From: Bog-473 sp035534235
GTDB taxonomy: Bacteria; Actinomycetota; Acidimicrobiia; Acidimicrobiales; RAAP-2
Length of the DNA: 64,000 bases
Reading direction: 5' to 3'
NCBI GenBank assembly: GCA_035534235.1
Contig: DATLSH010000047.1
Span: 1 to 64,000, forward strand
Part shown: positions 46,606 through 55,192 of the stretch, piece by piece
How the letters are laid out: each line of letters starts with the position of its first letter
Position numbering within the stretch: the stretch's first letter is position 1
The notes under the pieces: model-generated
The model's database searches: none
The model's input: only the letters and a program-made list of their open reading frames with translations
Told to the model about the DNA's origin: nothing
Made by a program: the position numbers and the translations under genes

Positions 46606-47787
46606 ATGGTCACCACGACGCTCCGAGACGGTCCCCGGCCCGGCACCGTGTCGCGCCGGACCGAAGTGCTCGTCGCCAGCGTGGCCCAGCATCACAAGGC
46701 CGTGGCGAACCATCAGCGACAGCTCCTCCTCGCCGTGGCCGAGCTCGATCGCCGCAAGGCGTGGCGGGTCGACGGCGCCACCTCCATGGTGGCCTGGCTG
46801 GTGCAGCGCTGCGGGGTCACGGCCACGACCGCCCGTGAATGGGTCACCGTGGCGGCGAAACTGGGCTCCCTCCCTCAGATCTCGGACGCCTTGGCTCAGG
46901 GCCACCTCTCCTTCGACCAGGTCAAACCACTGGTGGAGGTGGCCAAGCCCGAGACCGACACCGCCCTGGCCGAGAAGGCCACCCACTGGTCGGCAAAGCA
47001 GGTCCGGGAGCTGGCCATCGCCGTGCGGAACCAGAGCGACGAGCAGGCAGCCGGCTCCTATCAACGGCGCTTCCTGCGGTTCAACGATCGCCGCCGCACG
47101 TTCTCGGGTGTCCTCCCCGACGAGCACTACGCCATCGTGAAGGGCTCGCTGGTGGCCCGGGCCACGCGCCGACTCCGGGACCGGACTCCCTTCGACCAGA
47201 GGATGGCCGACGCCCTGGTCGAGGTCTGCAAGGGCGATGCTGCCGGTGAGAGTGGAGTTGGTGCTGGCGGTAATGGGCGAGCCGGTGGCCGAGGCCGCAA
47301 TCGACCCACCGTCGTCGTCCACGCCGCCATGAGCTACCTGGCCGGAGGGGTCGGCGGTGCCGAACTCGACGTCCTCGGTCCCCTCTCCCACGAAGTCGCC
47401 CGCCGCCTGGCCTGTGACGCCAAGGTGATCGTCTCGGCGGACAACAACCAAGGTCAGAGCCTGAATCAGGGGCGGGCCCGCCGGGACCCGACGGACGCTC
47501 AGCGCTTGGAGATCCGGCGTCGGGACAAAGGTTGTCGGTTCCCAGGCTGCACGCACACCGAGTTCACCGACGTGCACCACGTGCTGCACTGGATCAACGG
47601 CGGGGCCACCGACCTTTGCAATCTGGTCGAGCTCTGCGACCAGCATCACCGCTCGGTACACGAGATGGGTTGGAAAATGTCCGGTGATGCCAACATCGAG
47701 TTGTCATTCCGCAGCCCGACCGGTCGACTGATTTCCTCAACGCCGTCGCCGGCCTTCACCTCAGCGCGAGACGGACCGCCTGGTTGA
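46606..47787 (+). CDS. DUF222 (13E12-type) protein with HNH endonuclease domain
   Basis: 393 residues. N-terminal DUF222 helical region (RQLLLAVAELDRRKAW, DGATSMVAWLVQRCG), a Gly/Arg-rich linker near 215-230, and a C-terminal HNH nuclease with zinc-type CRFPGC, then DVHHVLHWINGG and NLVELCDQHHRSVHE. This family is abundant and multi-copy in actinobacteria, related to the mycobacterial 13E12 repeat proteins; the role is unproven, possibly mobile or phage-linked. The last 32 bp overlap the menD 3' end on the other strand. No clear ribosome site before the ATG. Confidence 0.85.
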   Translation: MVTTTLRDGPRPGTVSRRTEVLVASVAQHHKAVANHQRQLLLAVAELDRRKAWRVDGATSMVAWLVQRCGVTATTAREWVTVAAKLGSLPQISDALAQGHLSFDQVKPLVEVAKPETDTALAEKATHWSAKQVRELAIAVRNQSDEQAAGSYQRRFLRFNDRRRTFSGVLPDEHYAIVKGSLVARATRRLRDRTPFDQRMADALVEVCKGDAAGESGVGAGGNGRAGGRGRNRPTVVVHAAMSYLAGGVGGAELDVLGPLSHEVARRLACDAKVIVSADNNQGQSLNQGRARRDPTDAQRLEIRRRDKGCRFPGCTHTEFTDVHHVLHWINGGATDLCNLVELCDQHHRSVHEMGWKMSGDANIELSFRSPTGRLISSTPSPAFTSARDGPPG

Positions 47788-49393
47788 TCTTGTCGTGCAG
47801 GGCGACATTCTCGGCCCGCCCGGGCACCCTTACCCGAATGAGCGCGGGGGCTTCCTGATGGAACGCCCGTTCCAGCTCGTCCACCGAGTCCACTTCGTAG
47901 ACGTCGAGCCCGAAACCGCGACCGACGTTGCCCAGGTCCGTGGTGGGTGGGGTCCCGAAGAGTTGTTCAAAGGTGCCGTGCGGCAAGGTCTCGGCTTGGG
48001 GAAGGAAGGAGAAGATCCCTCCTCCTCCGTTGTCCACAACGACGAAGGTGCAGGGGACATCGGGCAGGTTGACGAGCCCTGACACGTCGTGCAGAAAGGC
48101 GAGGTCCCCCATGAGGGCGAACGTGCGGTGGCCAGCCGCAGCTACCCCCAGAGCGGTCGAAACCACTCCGTCAATTCCATTGGCGCCCCGGTTGGACAGC
48201 ACCGGCGGTGGCGCGGGAAGCGCCGGGGCGAACCACTCCAGATCACGCATCGGCATGGAGGCCGCCACCATGATGGTGGCATCGGTGAGGCTCGCATGCC
48301 GGGCCACCATGCGAGCCACCAGGGGCTCACTGACTTCGTTGCCGAGTACTTCGGCGATCGCCAATTGAGCCCTCTGTTCGCGGATGCTCCAATCGGAGAG
48401 CCATTGCTCGTCGCCCGGAGTGGCGTCGGTGAAGGCAGCGGCAACCCAGGCGTCGGCATCGACGTGATGGAATTCGCTCACGGCATGCGTCGGATCGGTC
48501 CACTCCCACCAGGGATCCACGGAGATGATCCTGGCCCCACTGGCTGCGGCCGCGGACACGTAGGCGCCGAGCGCTTTCGAAAGCCAGGGCGCACCCAGCA
48601 TGACGATGCACTCAGGGAGCGGGGGTCCGGTACGCACAATGGCGTCGGCAGCAGCGATCGTGCCATCAAACCGGCAACCCGAGCGGGGATCGGCCAGCAA
48701 TGGCCATCGGAGCTGTTCTCCCAGTGACCGCACCTCTGCGGGGTCCTGCGTCGCAACAGCGCCGGCGATGATCAGACCACGGCCGCTCAGGGGTTGGTCC
48801 AGCGATGGGGGAGCCGAGACGATCGTGGAACTGCGGGGTCCCGCTCCATCAGGGAGTGCTCCTGGCTTGCCGACCAGTGGTTCCCGGAAGGCCAGGTTCA
48901 GGTGCACCGGTCCCGGTCCGTGCGGTCCGTTCCGGGCTTCAGCGAAGGCCCGGGCGGCCAACGGCCTCCACGTGGCCTCCTGCCCAGAGACAGGAACTCC
49001 CGGCGCGCAGGCCCACCTGGTGGCCGTGGTGAACAAGCCGTCCTGATCAATGGTCTGTGGAGCACCGACGTGGTGCAGTTCGGGCGGGCGGTCGGCCGTG
49101 CACAAGATGAGGGCGACCCGGGCATGGTGGGCTTCGAGCACGGCCGGGTGAAGCTCAGCGGCGGCGGTACCGCTGGTGGTGCAGATGACAGTGGGCCGAC
49201 CACTGGCCATGGCGAGTCCGAGGCCGTAAAAGGCAGCGCTCCGTTCATCGAGCCGGATGTGCACTCGGAGTCGCTCCGCCAGAGCCAAGGCGATGGGAGT
49301 TGACCGTGAACCCGGGCAGATGACGGCATCTGTGACCCCAGAAAGTACCCACTCGTCAACCAAGGTGGCACTGAAGGTCGCCTGTACGCTCAT
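47756..49393 (-). CDS. menD: SEPHCHC synthase (menaquinone biosynthesis)
   Basis: 545 residues from ATG 49393. ThDP-dependent enzyme. VICPGSRSTPIALALAE, LDERSAAFYGLGLA (catalytic Glu), TTSGTAAAELHPAVLEA in the N-domain, and the C-terminal ThDP motif GDLAFLHDVSGL with NGGGGIFSFLPQ. Adds 2-oxoglutarate to isochorismate. The start abuts that of menH on the other strand. Confidence 0.95.
   Translation of the reverse strand: MSVQATFSATLVDEWVLSGVTDAVICPGSRSTPIALALAERLRVHIRLDERSAAFYGLGLAMASGRPTVICTTSGTAAAELHPAVLEAHHARVALILCTADRPPELHHVGAPQTIDQDGLFTTATRWACAPGVPVSGQEATWRPLAARAFAEARNGPHGPGPVHLNLAFREPLVGKPGALPDGAGPRSSTIVSAPPSLDQPLSGRGLIIAGAVATQDPAEVRSLGEQLRWPLLADPRSGCRFDGTIAAADAIVRTGPPLPECIVMLGAPWLSKALGAYVSAAAASGARIISVDPWWEWTDPTHAVSEFHHVDADAWVAAAFTDATPGDEQWLSDWSIREQRAQLAIAEVLGNEVSEPLVARMVARHASLTDATIMVAASMPMRDLEWFAPALPAPPPVLSNRGANGIDGVVSTALGVAAAGHRTFALMGDLAFLHDVSGLVNLPDVPCTFVVVDNGGGGIFSFLPQAETLPHGTFEQLFGTPPTTDLGNVGRGFGLDVYEVDSVDELERAFHQEAPALIRVRVPGRAENVALHDKINQAVRLALR
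49385..49390 (+). promoter_or_regulatory. -10 element (TACGCT) for leaderless menH
   Basis: TACGCT ends 8 nt before GTG 49399. It lies within the first codons of menD, so transcription of the two genes must interfere or be alternative. Confidence 0.5.
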
Positions 49394-49398
49394 TGGGC

Positions 49399-50163
49399 GT
49401 GCCACTCCATGTTGAAACGCGCGGGTCCGGTCCGCCATTGGTGCTCCTGCACGGTTTCACTCAAACCGGTCGTTTGTGGGGACCCTTCGGGGACAAGCTG
49501 AGCACTACCCGCACGATCATCGGCGTGGATCTTCCCGGCCATGCAGGATCCGATTCCGTGCGCGCCGACCTTGCCACTACGGCCCACCTGGTGCGCGAAG
49601 CGATCGAGGCGACCATTGGGTCGGCCCCATGTGACCTGCTCGGCTACTCGCTCGGGGCCCGGGTCGCTCTGCACGTTGCTACCGGGACCGAACTCGCCTT
49701 GAACACATTGATCGTCATTGGTGCCACAGGGGGCATGGAAGATCCCGAACAGCGCAGCCATCGGCGTCAAGCCGACGAGGCTATTGCCGACGATCTGGAG
49801 GCTTCGGGACGGGTCGACTCGTTCATCGACGGCTGGTTGGCCAGCCCGATGTTCGCCCGACTCTCGGATGCGGCGGACAGCGGTGAGCGCAAGCGCAACA
49901 GCGCGGCAGGCTTGGCGTCGAGCTTGCGCATGGCCGGCCTTGGCGCTCAGGAACCCTTGTGGAATCGCCTGACCACGCTGTCGGTCCCCATGCTTTCCTT
50001 GGCCGGTACCGATGACACGCGGTTCAGTGCTCACGCTCTTCGTCTGGCTCGCCTGGCACCTCACGGTGTGGCCTCCCTCGTACCCGGTGGTGGGCATGCA
50101 GTGCATCTCGCCCAGCCTGATCACGTCTGGCGTCTGATCCGTCATTGGCTCGGTGCCGCGTGA
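49399..50163 (+). CDS. menH: Alpha/beta hydrolase, probable SHCHC synthase
   Basis: 254 residues from GTG 49399 (a TTG at 49393 is also in frame). LVLLHGFTQTGRLW (oxyanion), nucleophile elbow GYSLGARVALHVA, acid in LAGTDDTRFS and His in PGGGHAVHLAQP. These fit MenH, which eliminates pyruvate from the MenD product. Divergence from menD supports this. Confidence 0.85.
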   Translation: MPLHVETRGSGPPLVLLHGFTQTGRLWGPFGDKLSTTRTIIGVDLPGHAGSDSVRADLATTAHLVREAIEATIGSAPCDLLGYSLGARVALHVATGTELALNTLIVIGATGGMEDPEQRSHRRQADEAIADDLEASGRVDSFIDGWLASPMFARLSDAADSGERKRNSAAGLASSLRMAGLGAQEPLWNRLTTLSVPMLSLAGTDDTRFSAHALRLARLAPHGVASLVPGGGHAVHLAQPDHVWRLIRHWLGAA

Positions 50164-50170
50164 GCACGGC

Positions 50171-51154
50171 TCACGCGAGGAGTCCGACGGTGAGAAGGAG
50201 GCCAACGGCGACTTGAAGACGGGCGGTGTCAGCCAACATGGAGAGAAGTGGGCGACCCGTTTTGTCGCTCAGAGCGAGGCGCACCGGCGGGAATGCCAAT
50301 GGCATGGCGAGGAGGGCCACCAACGACCACCTGCGGTAGTGCCAGAGGACTCCGATTGAGAGGGCAACTCCCATGAGTGTGAAGCCATAGAGCAGACCTG
50401 CATATTGGCGCCCCACGCGCACGGCCAGGGTCTTCTTCCCTGCCACCTTGTCGGTCACCATGTCGCGCAGGTTGTTCGCCTGCAGGAGCGCGGCTGACAA
50501 GAGACCGACCGGTACGCCTGCCCACAGTGCCATCCCCCAGGCGTAACTGTGGGTGAAGGAGTGGTGATCGAGCGAAATCACCAGCGGGGCATGCTGCACA
50601 TAGGCCGAACCTGCGGTCGCCACCAGTCCGAAGAACACGAAGACGAACACCTCACCCAGCCCGAGGTAACCATAGGGATGTGGACCTCCGGTGTAGGCCC
50701 ACCCTGATATCCCGCAAAGGAAGCCTATGGGGATGAACCACCACGTCACGTTGGCAGCCAAGATCAGGCCAGCCACTCCGGCCACGCCGAATGCGAGAAG
50801 CGCAGCACGCTTCACGGCTCGCGCCGTTGCGAGTCCCCCGGCGACGAGGCGCACCGGTCCTACGCGCTTCTCGTCCGTACCCCGGACACCGTCGGCGTAG
50901 TCGTTGACATAGTTGGTCCCGATTTGAATGCCGAGTGCCACGACAAGGGCCAGCCCAGCGTTGAGCACCGAAAGGTGGCGGACATAGCCGGTGCAGACTT
51001 CGACGTGGCAGGTACGCGTGATCTGGGGCGTCATGACGGTGAATTGTCCGCTCGACAAATAGCCGGCAGCGGTGCCAACCGCGACCGGGACAACTGCCGC
51101 AGGGAAGGTGCGCGGGCGCGCGCCCGCCACCCACATCTTCAACGGCGTGCTCAC
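50171..51154 (-). CDS. menA: DHNA prenyltransferase
   Basis: 327 residues. UbiA-family membrane protein with about eight to nine hydrophobic segments. The two Mg-diphosphate motifs are NYVNDYADGVRGTD and NNLRDMVTDKVAGKKTL. It attaches the prenyl chain to 1,4-dihydroxy-2-naphthoate in the membrane. Overlaps the menB end by 4 bp and is convergent with menH. Confidence 0.93.
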   Translation of the reverse strand: MSTPLKMWVAGARPRTFPAAVVPVAVGTAAGYLSSGQFTVMTPQITRTCHVEVCTGYVRHLSVLNAGLALVVALGIQIGTNYVNDYADGVRGTDEKRVGPVRLVAGGLATARAVKRAALLAFGVAGVAGLILAANVTWWFIPIGFLCGISGWAYTGGPHPYGYLGLGEVFVFVFFGLVATAGSAYVQHAPLVISLDHHSFTHSYAWGMALWAGVPVGLLSAALLQANNLRDMVTDKVAGKKTLAVRVGRQYAGLLYGFTLMGVALSIGVLWHYRRWSLVALLAMPLAFPPVRLALSDKTGRPLLSMLADTARLQVAVGLLLTVGLLA

Positions 51155-52041
51155 GGGCGGTGAGGAAAGCGGGAGAAATCAGGAGGACGGTGCTCAACGA
51201 ATGCATTACGCCCTTCCTGTCCTTCCTCGGTCATGTAGAAGAGCATGGTGGCGTCCCCGGCCAGCTGCTGGACGCCGGCCAGTCCGTCGTCGGCCGCATT
51301 CATGCCGGCCTTGATCATGCGCAGAGCAATCGGCGAGAGGCTGAGGATCTGCCGGCACCAGGCCACCGTCTCGCGCTCGAGGTCCTCCAAAGGAACCACC
51401 GTGTTCACCAGTCCCCAGTCCAACGCCTGGGCCGCGTCGTACTGGCGGCAGAGGAACCACACTTCCTTGGCCCGTTTGAGTCCGATGGTGCGGGCCAATA
51501 TGGACGACCCGTAACCTCCGTCGAAACTCCCCACCTTGGGACCGGTCTGCCCAAATCGGGCATTGTCCGCCGCGATCGAAAGATCGCAGACCAGATGCAG
51601 GATGTGTCCACCCCCGATGGCGTATCCGGCAATCATGGCAATGATGGGCTTGGGGATGCGGCGCATCAGAATCTGCAGATCGAGGACGTTGAGGCGACCG
51701 ATGCCCCGCTCGGCCACGGCGTCGTCGCCGATGTAGCCGTCGTCACCGCGTATCTTCTGATCCCCTCCTGAACAGAAGGCGTCCGGGCCCTCTCCGCACA
51801 GGATGATCACCCCGACATCAGGGTCGTCGCGAGCCATGGTGAACCCGTCGGTGAGTTCGAAGAGTGTCCGGGGACGGAAGGCGTTCCGCCGTTCGGGGCG
51901 GCAGATGGTCAGTTTGGCGATCCCCTCGCCCACCTCATAGCGGATATCGGTAAAGGAGCCACGCTGCTCCCAATCTGGTGCCGGGAGTGAGCGCAGATCG
52001 TCCAGGGGATCTTTGGGACTTCCGGTGACCACGGTGTGCAC
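51151..52041 (-). CDS. menB: 1,4-dihydroxy-2-naphthoyl-CoA synthase
   Basis: 296 residues. Crotonase fold with CoA-oxyanion sites CSGGDQKIRGDDGY (MenB-specific) and IAGYAIGGGHILHLVCDL, then GPKVGSFDGGYGSS. Catalyses ring closure of OSB-CoA. GTG start at 52041, exactly 8 nt from a minus-strand TAGCGT; the same GTGCAC hexamer gives an in-frame GTG for menE on the other strand. Confidence 0.95.
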   Translation of the reverse strand: MHTVVTGSPKDPLDDLRSLPAPDWEQRGSFTDIRYEVGEGIAKLTICRPERRNAFRPRTLFELTDGFTMARDDPDVGVIILCGEGPDAFCSGGDQKIRGDDGYIGDDAVAERGIGRLNVLDLQILMRRIPKPIIAMIAGYAIGGGHILHLVCDLSIAADNARFGQTGPKVGSFDGGYGSSILARTIGLKRAKEVWFLCRQYDAAQALDWGLVNTVVPLEDLERETVAWCRQILSLSPIALRMIKAGMNAADDGLAGVQQLAGDATMLFYMTEEGQEGRNAFVEHRPPDFSRFPHRP

Positions 52042-52048
52042 GGCGTCC

Positions 52049-52055
52049 TACGCTA
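52049..52055. promoter_or_regulatory. Symmetric bidirectional -10 (TACGCTA) for menB and menE
   Basis: Read on the plus strand TACGCT lies 8 nt before the menE GTG (52063); read on the minus strand TAGCGT lies 8 nt before the menB GTG (52041). One 7-bp element therefore fits a -10 box on both strands with equal spacing. Confidence 0.6.
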
Positions 52056-52062
52056 CCGGTCG

Positions 52063-53211
52063 GTGCCTGAGCTCGTCGCAATCGACATCCCGGGGGGGGC
52101 GGGCTTCGTCGATGCCCTCCGGGCCATATGGGACACCGGCGACGCTGCCACTCCTCTGGACCCCCGGCTTCCCGAGGTGGCGCGGCGGGCCATGGTCGAC
52201 GCCATCAGGCCCACACGGGTGGTCGCATCGGACGGGGAGCTGCATTCATTGCCCGACGGTCTTCCGGTCGAAGTCGGAGACGCACTCGTCTTGGCTACCA
52301 GTGGTGCCTCGGGGCAACCCAAGGGAGTCGTCCTCACCCACGAAGCCCTTCTGGCATCGGCCCGGGCAACTTCAACGAGACTGGGAGTCGACCCCGGCCG
52401 TCATTCCTGGCTGGCCTGTCTTCCCCTGGCGCACATAGGTGGGCTCTCGGTGGTCACCCGAGCGCTCCTGACCGACACACCGCTGATCGTCCTCCCGGGC
52501 TTTGATGCGGACAGCGTCGAGCAGACCGGCCGTTCCGGGAGGGCCACTCATGTCTCGGTGGTCGCCACGGCCCTCCAGCGACTGGATCCTTCGGTCTTCA
52601 CCAGGGTGCTCGTTGGTGGGAGCAGACCACCGGACACGGTGGCCCCGAATGTGGTCGTCACTTATGGGATGACCGAGACTGGGTCTGGGGTGCTCTATGA
52701 CGGTTTCCCACTCGACGATGTCGAAGTGGCCCTCGCTGGCTCCGATCCCGGATCCGGAGGCGAAATCCTTCTCCGGGCTCCCATGCTGATGCGGTGCTAT
52801 CGAGGCGGTGACACCGGTCGGGTCGTTGGCCCCGACGGAACGGCCACATGGTTCGCCACAGGTGACGGCGGATCCTTCGGGGCCGACGGGGAGCTTCAGG
52901 TCTCAGGCCGAATGAGCGACGTGATCAACACCGGCGCAGAAAAGGTGTGGCCCGAGGCAGTCGAGCGCGTCCTGCTCACCCATCCTGGCGTGGCGGATGC
53001 GGCGGTGTGGAGGCGTCCCGATCCCGAGTGGGGTGAACGGGTCGTAGCCTGGGTTGTGCCGGCAGACATCACACCCAGCCTTCAGGAACTCAGGGACTTG
53101 GTGGCCAATGCGGTTGCCCCGTGGGCGGCGCCCAAGGAATTGGTGCTGGTCGACCAGGTACCCCGGACACTGTCGGGCAAGGTGCGACGACACGAGCTTC
53201 CCCCCGCCTAA
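52063..53211 (+). CDS. menE: o-Succinylbenzoate-CoA ligase (adenylate-forming)
   Basis: 382 residues from GTG 52063; an in-frame GTG at 52036 is possible but sits beyond the promoter. ANL-superfamily motifs: LATSGASGQPKGVVLTHEAL (P-loop), VTYGMTETG, FATGDGGSFGADGELQVSGR and the C-terminal Lys in TLSGKVRRHEL. Activates OSB before MenB. The N-terminal domain is shorter than usual. Confidence 0.9.
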   Translation: MPELVAIDIPGGAGFVDALRAIWDTGDAATPLDPRLPEVARRAMVDAIRPTRVVASDGELHSLPDGLPVEVGDALVLATSGASGQPKGVVLTHEALLASARATSTRLGVDPGRHSWLACLPLAHIGGLSVVTRALLTDTPLIVLPGFDADSVEQTGRSGRATHVSVVATALQRLDPSVFTRVLVGGSRPPDTVAPNVVVTYGMTETGSGVLYDGFPLDDVEVALAGSDPGSGGEILLRAPMLMRCYRGGDTGRVVGPDGTATWFATGDGGSFGADGELQVSGRMSDVINTGAEKVWPEAVERVLLTHPGVADAAVWRRPDPEWGERVVAWVVPADITPSLQELRDLVANAVAPWAAPKELVLVDQVPRTLSGKVRRHELPPA

Positions 53212-53229
53212 GCCCGACGTTCCCCCGAC

Positions 53230-53532
53230 TTAGACCGCCCGACCTTCGGCCAGGTCCTCAAGGATCGTGCGCAGCTGGCGGCCCAACTCACGGGGGTTCC
53301 CCGTCAACGCAGCCAATTCCTCCCCTTCGGCATCGAGGGCATCGCCTGGTTGGAAGAAGGAGACGCGAAGGCTTCGGCCGGCGGGCACGGCCATCACCAC
53401 CCACGGCTCTCCGATCCGGCCCGACTCCCGGGTCGCCATGACCGATGCCGGCACATCAACCGCAGACACGCTCCAAGAGTGCGTGCCCGCCGCCTGGGCG
53501 ACTCGAGCCAACTCGGTTCTGGATCCGCTCAC
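53230..53532 (-). CDS. Small protein of unknown function
   Basis: 100 residues from GTG 53532. Strand-rich middle (WSVSAVDVPASVMA, EPWVVMAVPAGRSLRVSFF) and an acidic helical C-terminus (GEELAALTG, LRTILEDLAEG). No family recognised. Convergent with menE, 18 bp apart. The start overlaps the stop of a seven-codon leaderless ORF. Confidence 0.55.
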   Translation of the reverse strand: MSGSRTELARVAQAAGTHSWSVSAVDVPASVMATRESGRIGEPWVVMAVPAGRSLRVSFFQPGDALDAEGEELAALTGNPRELGRQLRTILEDLAEGRAV

Positions 53533-53552
53533 TGTGTGGATGCCTCCGTCAT
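53529..53552 (-). other. Seven-codon ORF overlapping the start of the 100-residue gene
   Basis: ATG 53552 to TGA 53529; its TGA overlaps the downstream GTG (GTGA). TACGGT lies 6 nt before the ATG. Confidence 0.35.
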
Positions 53553-53558
53553 ACCCTC

Positions 53559-53564
53559 ACCGTA
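53559..53564 (-). promoter_or_regulatory. -10 element (TACGGT) before the seven-codon ORF
   Basis: TACGGT, 6 nt before ATG 53552, matching the leaderless pattern. Confidence 0.4.
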
Positions 53565-53708
53565 GGCCTTGGAAGTGCCAGGAGCTCGACTCACCGTTTG
53601 ACCTCACTCGGTACCAGCACCGAAAGACGTGCGCCCCGTGCCCACCAAGTCGAGGGGTGATCGACCAGATGCCAACGCTGGGGGCCCTCACCGGCAACGA
53701 GAGGTGGC

Positions 53709-53742
53709 GCCGGTGGCGGAGGATCGCTCCCCCGCCACCGGC
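53709..53742 (-). terminator. Hairpin downstream of the ABC transporter operon
   Basis: Perfect 11-bp stem GCCGGTGGCGG/CCGCCACCGGC with a 12-nt loop, 31 bp after the binding-protein stop. No T-run follows; GC-rich actinobacterial terminators often lack one. Confidence 0.55.
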
Positions 53743-53772
53743 ACAGTCAATCGATGTGTCCAATGCCTCCTG

Positions 53773-55161
53773 CTATGCCGTCTTTGACAGGCTCTTCGGC
53801 GGTGCCGAGATCTTCCCGGTGTACTTCTTGACCGGGCCCGATCCCACATTTGTCACCTCCACCGGGCTGACTGCGGTACCACCGATCCAGCTACCCGAGG
53901 GCGTCACCGCCGGCGGGGCAGTGCTACTGAGCTTGATGACCTCGGCACCCTGGAACCCGTAGTGCACACTGCTCGAATACGAGAGCGGCACGAGTCCCGG
54001 GGTGACGAATGACTTCCCGGACTTAGCGATGGCGGCCAGCAAGCCGGCCCGGGTGAGGTTCTTCCCGGCGGCCTGCAATGCCTGCACGAAGGTGTACGCC
54101 AGCGCGATCCCGTACTGGGTGTTGCCATCGAGGCCAGCCTTCGCATAGAGGCTCGGCGCATATTTCGCCAGGAGCTTCTTCTCAACCTGGACCCAGGGAT
54201 TCGACACGTTCGACTCCGGTGCGAAGTAAGCGTCGGTGATGACCCCGTTCAACAAGCCACCCACGCCGGCCACCTGTGCTGCGGTGGCCCCACCCTTTTG
54301 GGCGAAGGCCGACAGCAGCGGTCCGACTGTCGGAGCATCCGCGCCGACATTGGAGACGACATACTGGGGCGAATACCCGATGACCGCCGCCGGAAGCATG
54401 GCCAACGCGGTAGCCGCGGGGATGGTGGCCATGGCCACCACCTGCGCTCCCGCCGCCTTCAAGGCCGCCATCTGATTGGACAATGGACCAGCCAGCGTGG
54501 CCACGTCGTAGGTCTGACGCGACACCACCGAAGCGGCTGGGAGCTCCCGGTCGAGACCCTTGACGAAGTCTTGACCGAACTCGTCAGCCTGGAACAGGTA
54601 GCCGACCTTCTTCCCCGCAAAGGTGGACTTGATGTAGGAGCCGAGAATCTTGCCTTCCACCGTGTACGGCGGCTGCCATCCGGAGCTCTCGGGGAACTTC
54701 GGGTTGCTCCAGCAGTTGCAGCCGGACTCAATGAAGAGCTGCGGCACCTTCTGGGAATTCAAGAAGCCCTGCACCGCCGCCTGCGTGGGTGTCCCCAACG
54801 AACCGACGTCGGCGAAGATGTTGTCCTGCAGGACCAGCTTGCGGGTCTGGGTCGCCGTGTTGGCCGGGTTGTACCCATCGTCCAGATAGTTGTAGTTGAT
54901 CTTTCGACCATTGACCCCGCCATGCGCGTTGACCCAACTGAACAGCGCGCCCATGGCCGGGGCGATCTCGGAATAGCCCGGGGCGGCCGGACCGGTCAGC
55001 GGGACCGTGGCCCCGATGTTGATGGACGACGAAGTCACCCCAGGTGTCGACGCCGCTCCCGCCGTTCCCGATAGGACGGTGCTCGCCAGCGTGATGCCCA
55101 TGGCACCTGCCACCAGCGCTCGCGTCCACCTCCCCCTCGACCTTCCTTTTCTATAGCTCAT
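53773..55161 (-). CDS. Branched-chain amino-acid-type ABC substrate-binding protein
   Basis: 462 residues from ATG 55161 (AAGGGAG upstream). Sec signal peptide with RGRWTR n-region and TAGAA cleavage near residue 36; no lipobox Cys. The mature protein is Peripla_BP_6 (LivJ type): INIGATVPLTGPAAPGYSEI, GGVNGRKINYNYLDDGYNP. Contains a CNCW pair that could form a disulfide. Substrate unknown; this class binds amino acids, amides or aromatic acids. Last gene of the liv-type operon, unusually after the permeases and ATPases. Confidence 0.88.
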   Translation of the reverse strand: MSYRKGRSRGRWTRALVAGAMGITLASTVLSGTAGAASTPGVTSSSINIGATVPLTGPAAPGYSEIAPAMGALFSWVNAHGGVNGRKINYNYLDDGYNPANTATQTRKLVLQDNIFADVGSLGTPTQAAVQGFLNSQKVPQLFIESGCNCWSNPKFPESSGWQPPYTVEGKILGSYIKSTFAGKKVGYLFQADEFGQDFVKGLDRELPAASVVSRQTYDVATLAGPLSNQMAALKAAGAQVVAMATIPAATALAMLPAAVIGYSPQYVVSNVGADAPTVGPLLSAFAQKGGATAAQVAGVGGLLNGVITDAYFAPESNVSNPWVQVEKKLLAKYAPSLYAKAGLDGNTQYGIALAYTFVQALQAAGKNLTRAGLLAAIAKSGKSFVTPGLVPLSYSSSVHYGFQGAEVIKLSSTAPPAVTPSGSWIGGTAVSPVEVTNVGSGPVKKYTGKISAPPKSLSKTA

Positions 55162-55192
55162 TGTTTCTCCCTTTCTCATGTAGCTGCTGAAC

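Noticed and set aside
45553..47661. Minus-strand open frame of 702 codons
   Set aside because: It runs antisense through the carotenoid oxygenase-like gene and the DUF222/HNH gene, both with clear family motifs; its own sequence is low-complexity and matches nothing.
49390..50205. Minus-strand open frame opposite menH
   Set aside because: Antisense shadow; menH has the complete hydrolase motifs on the plus strand.
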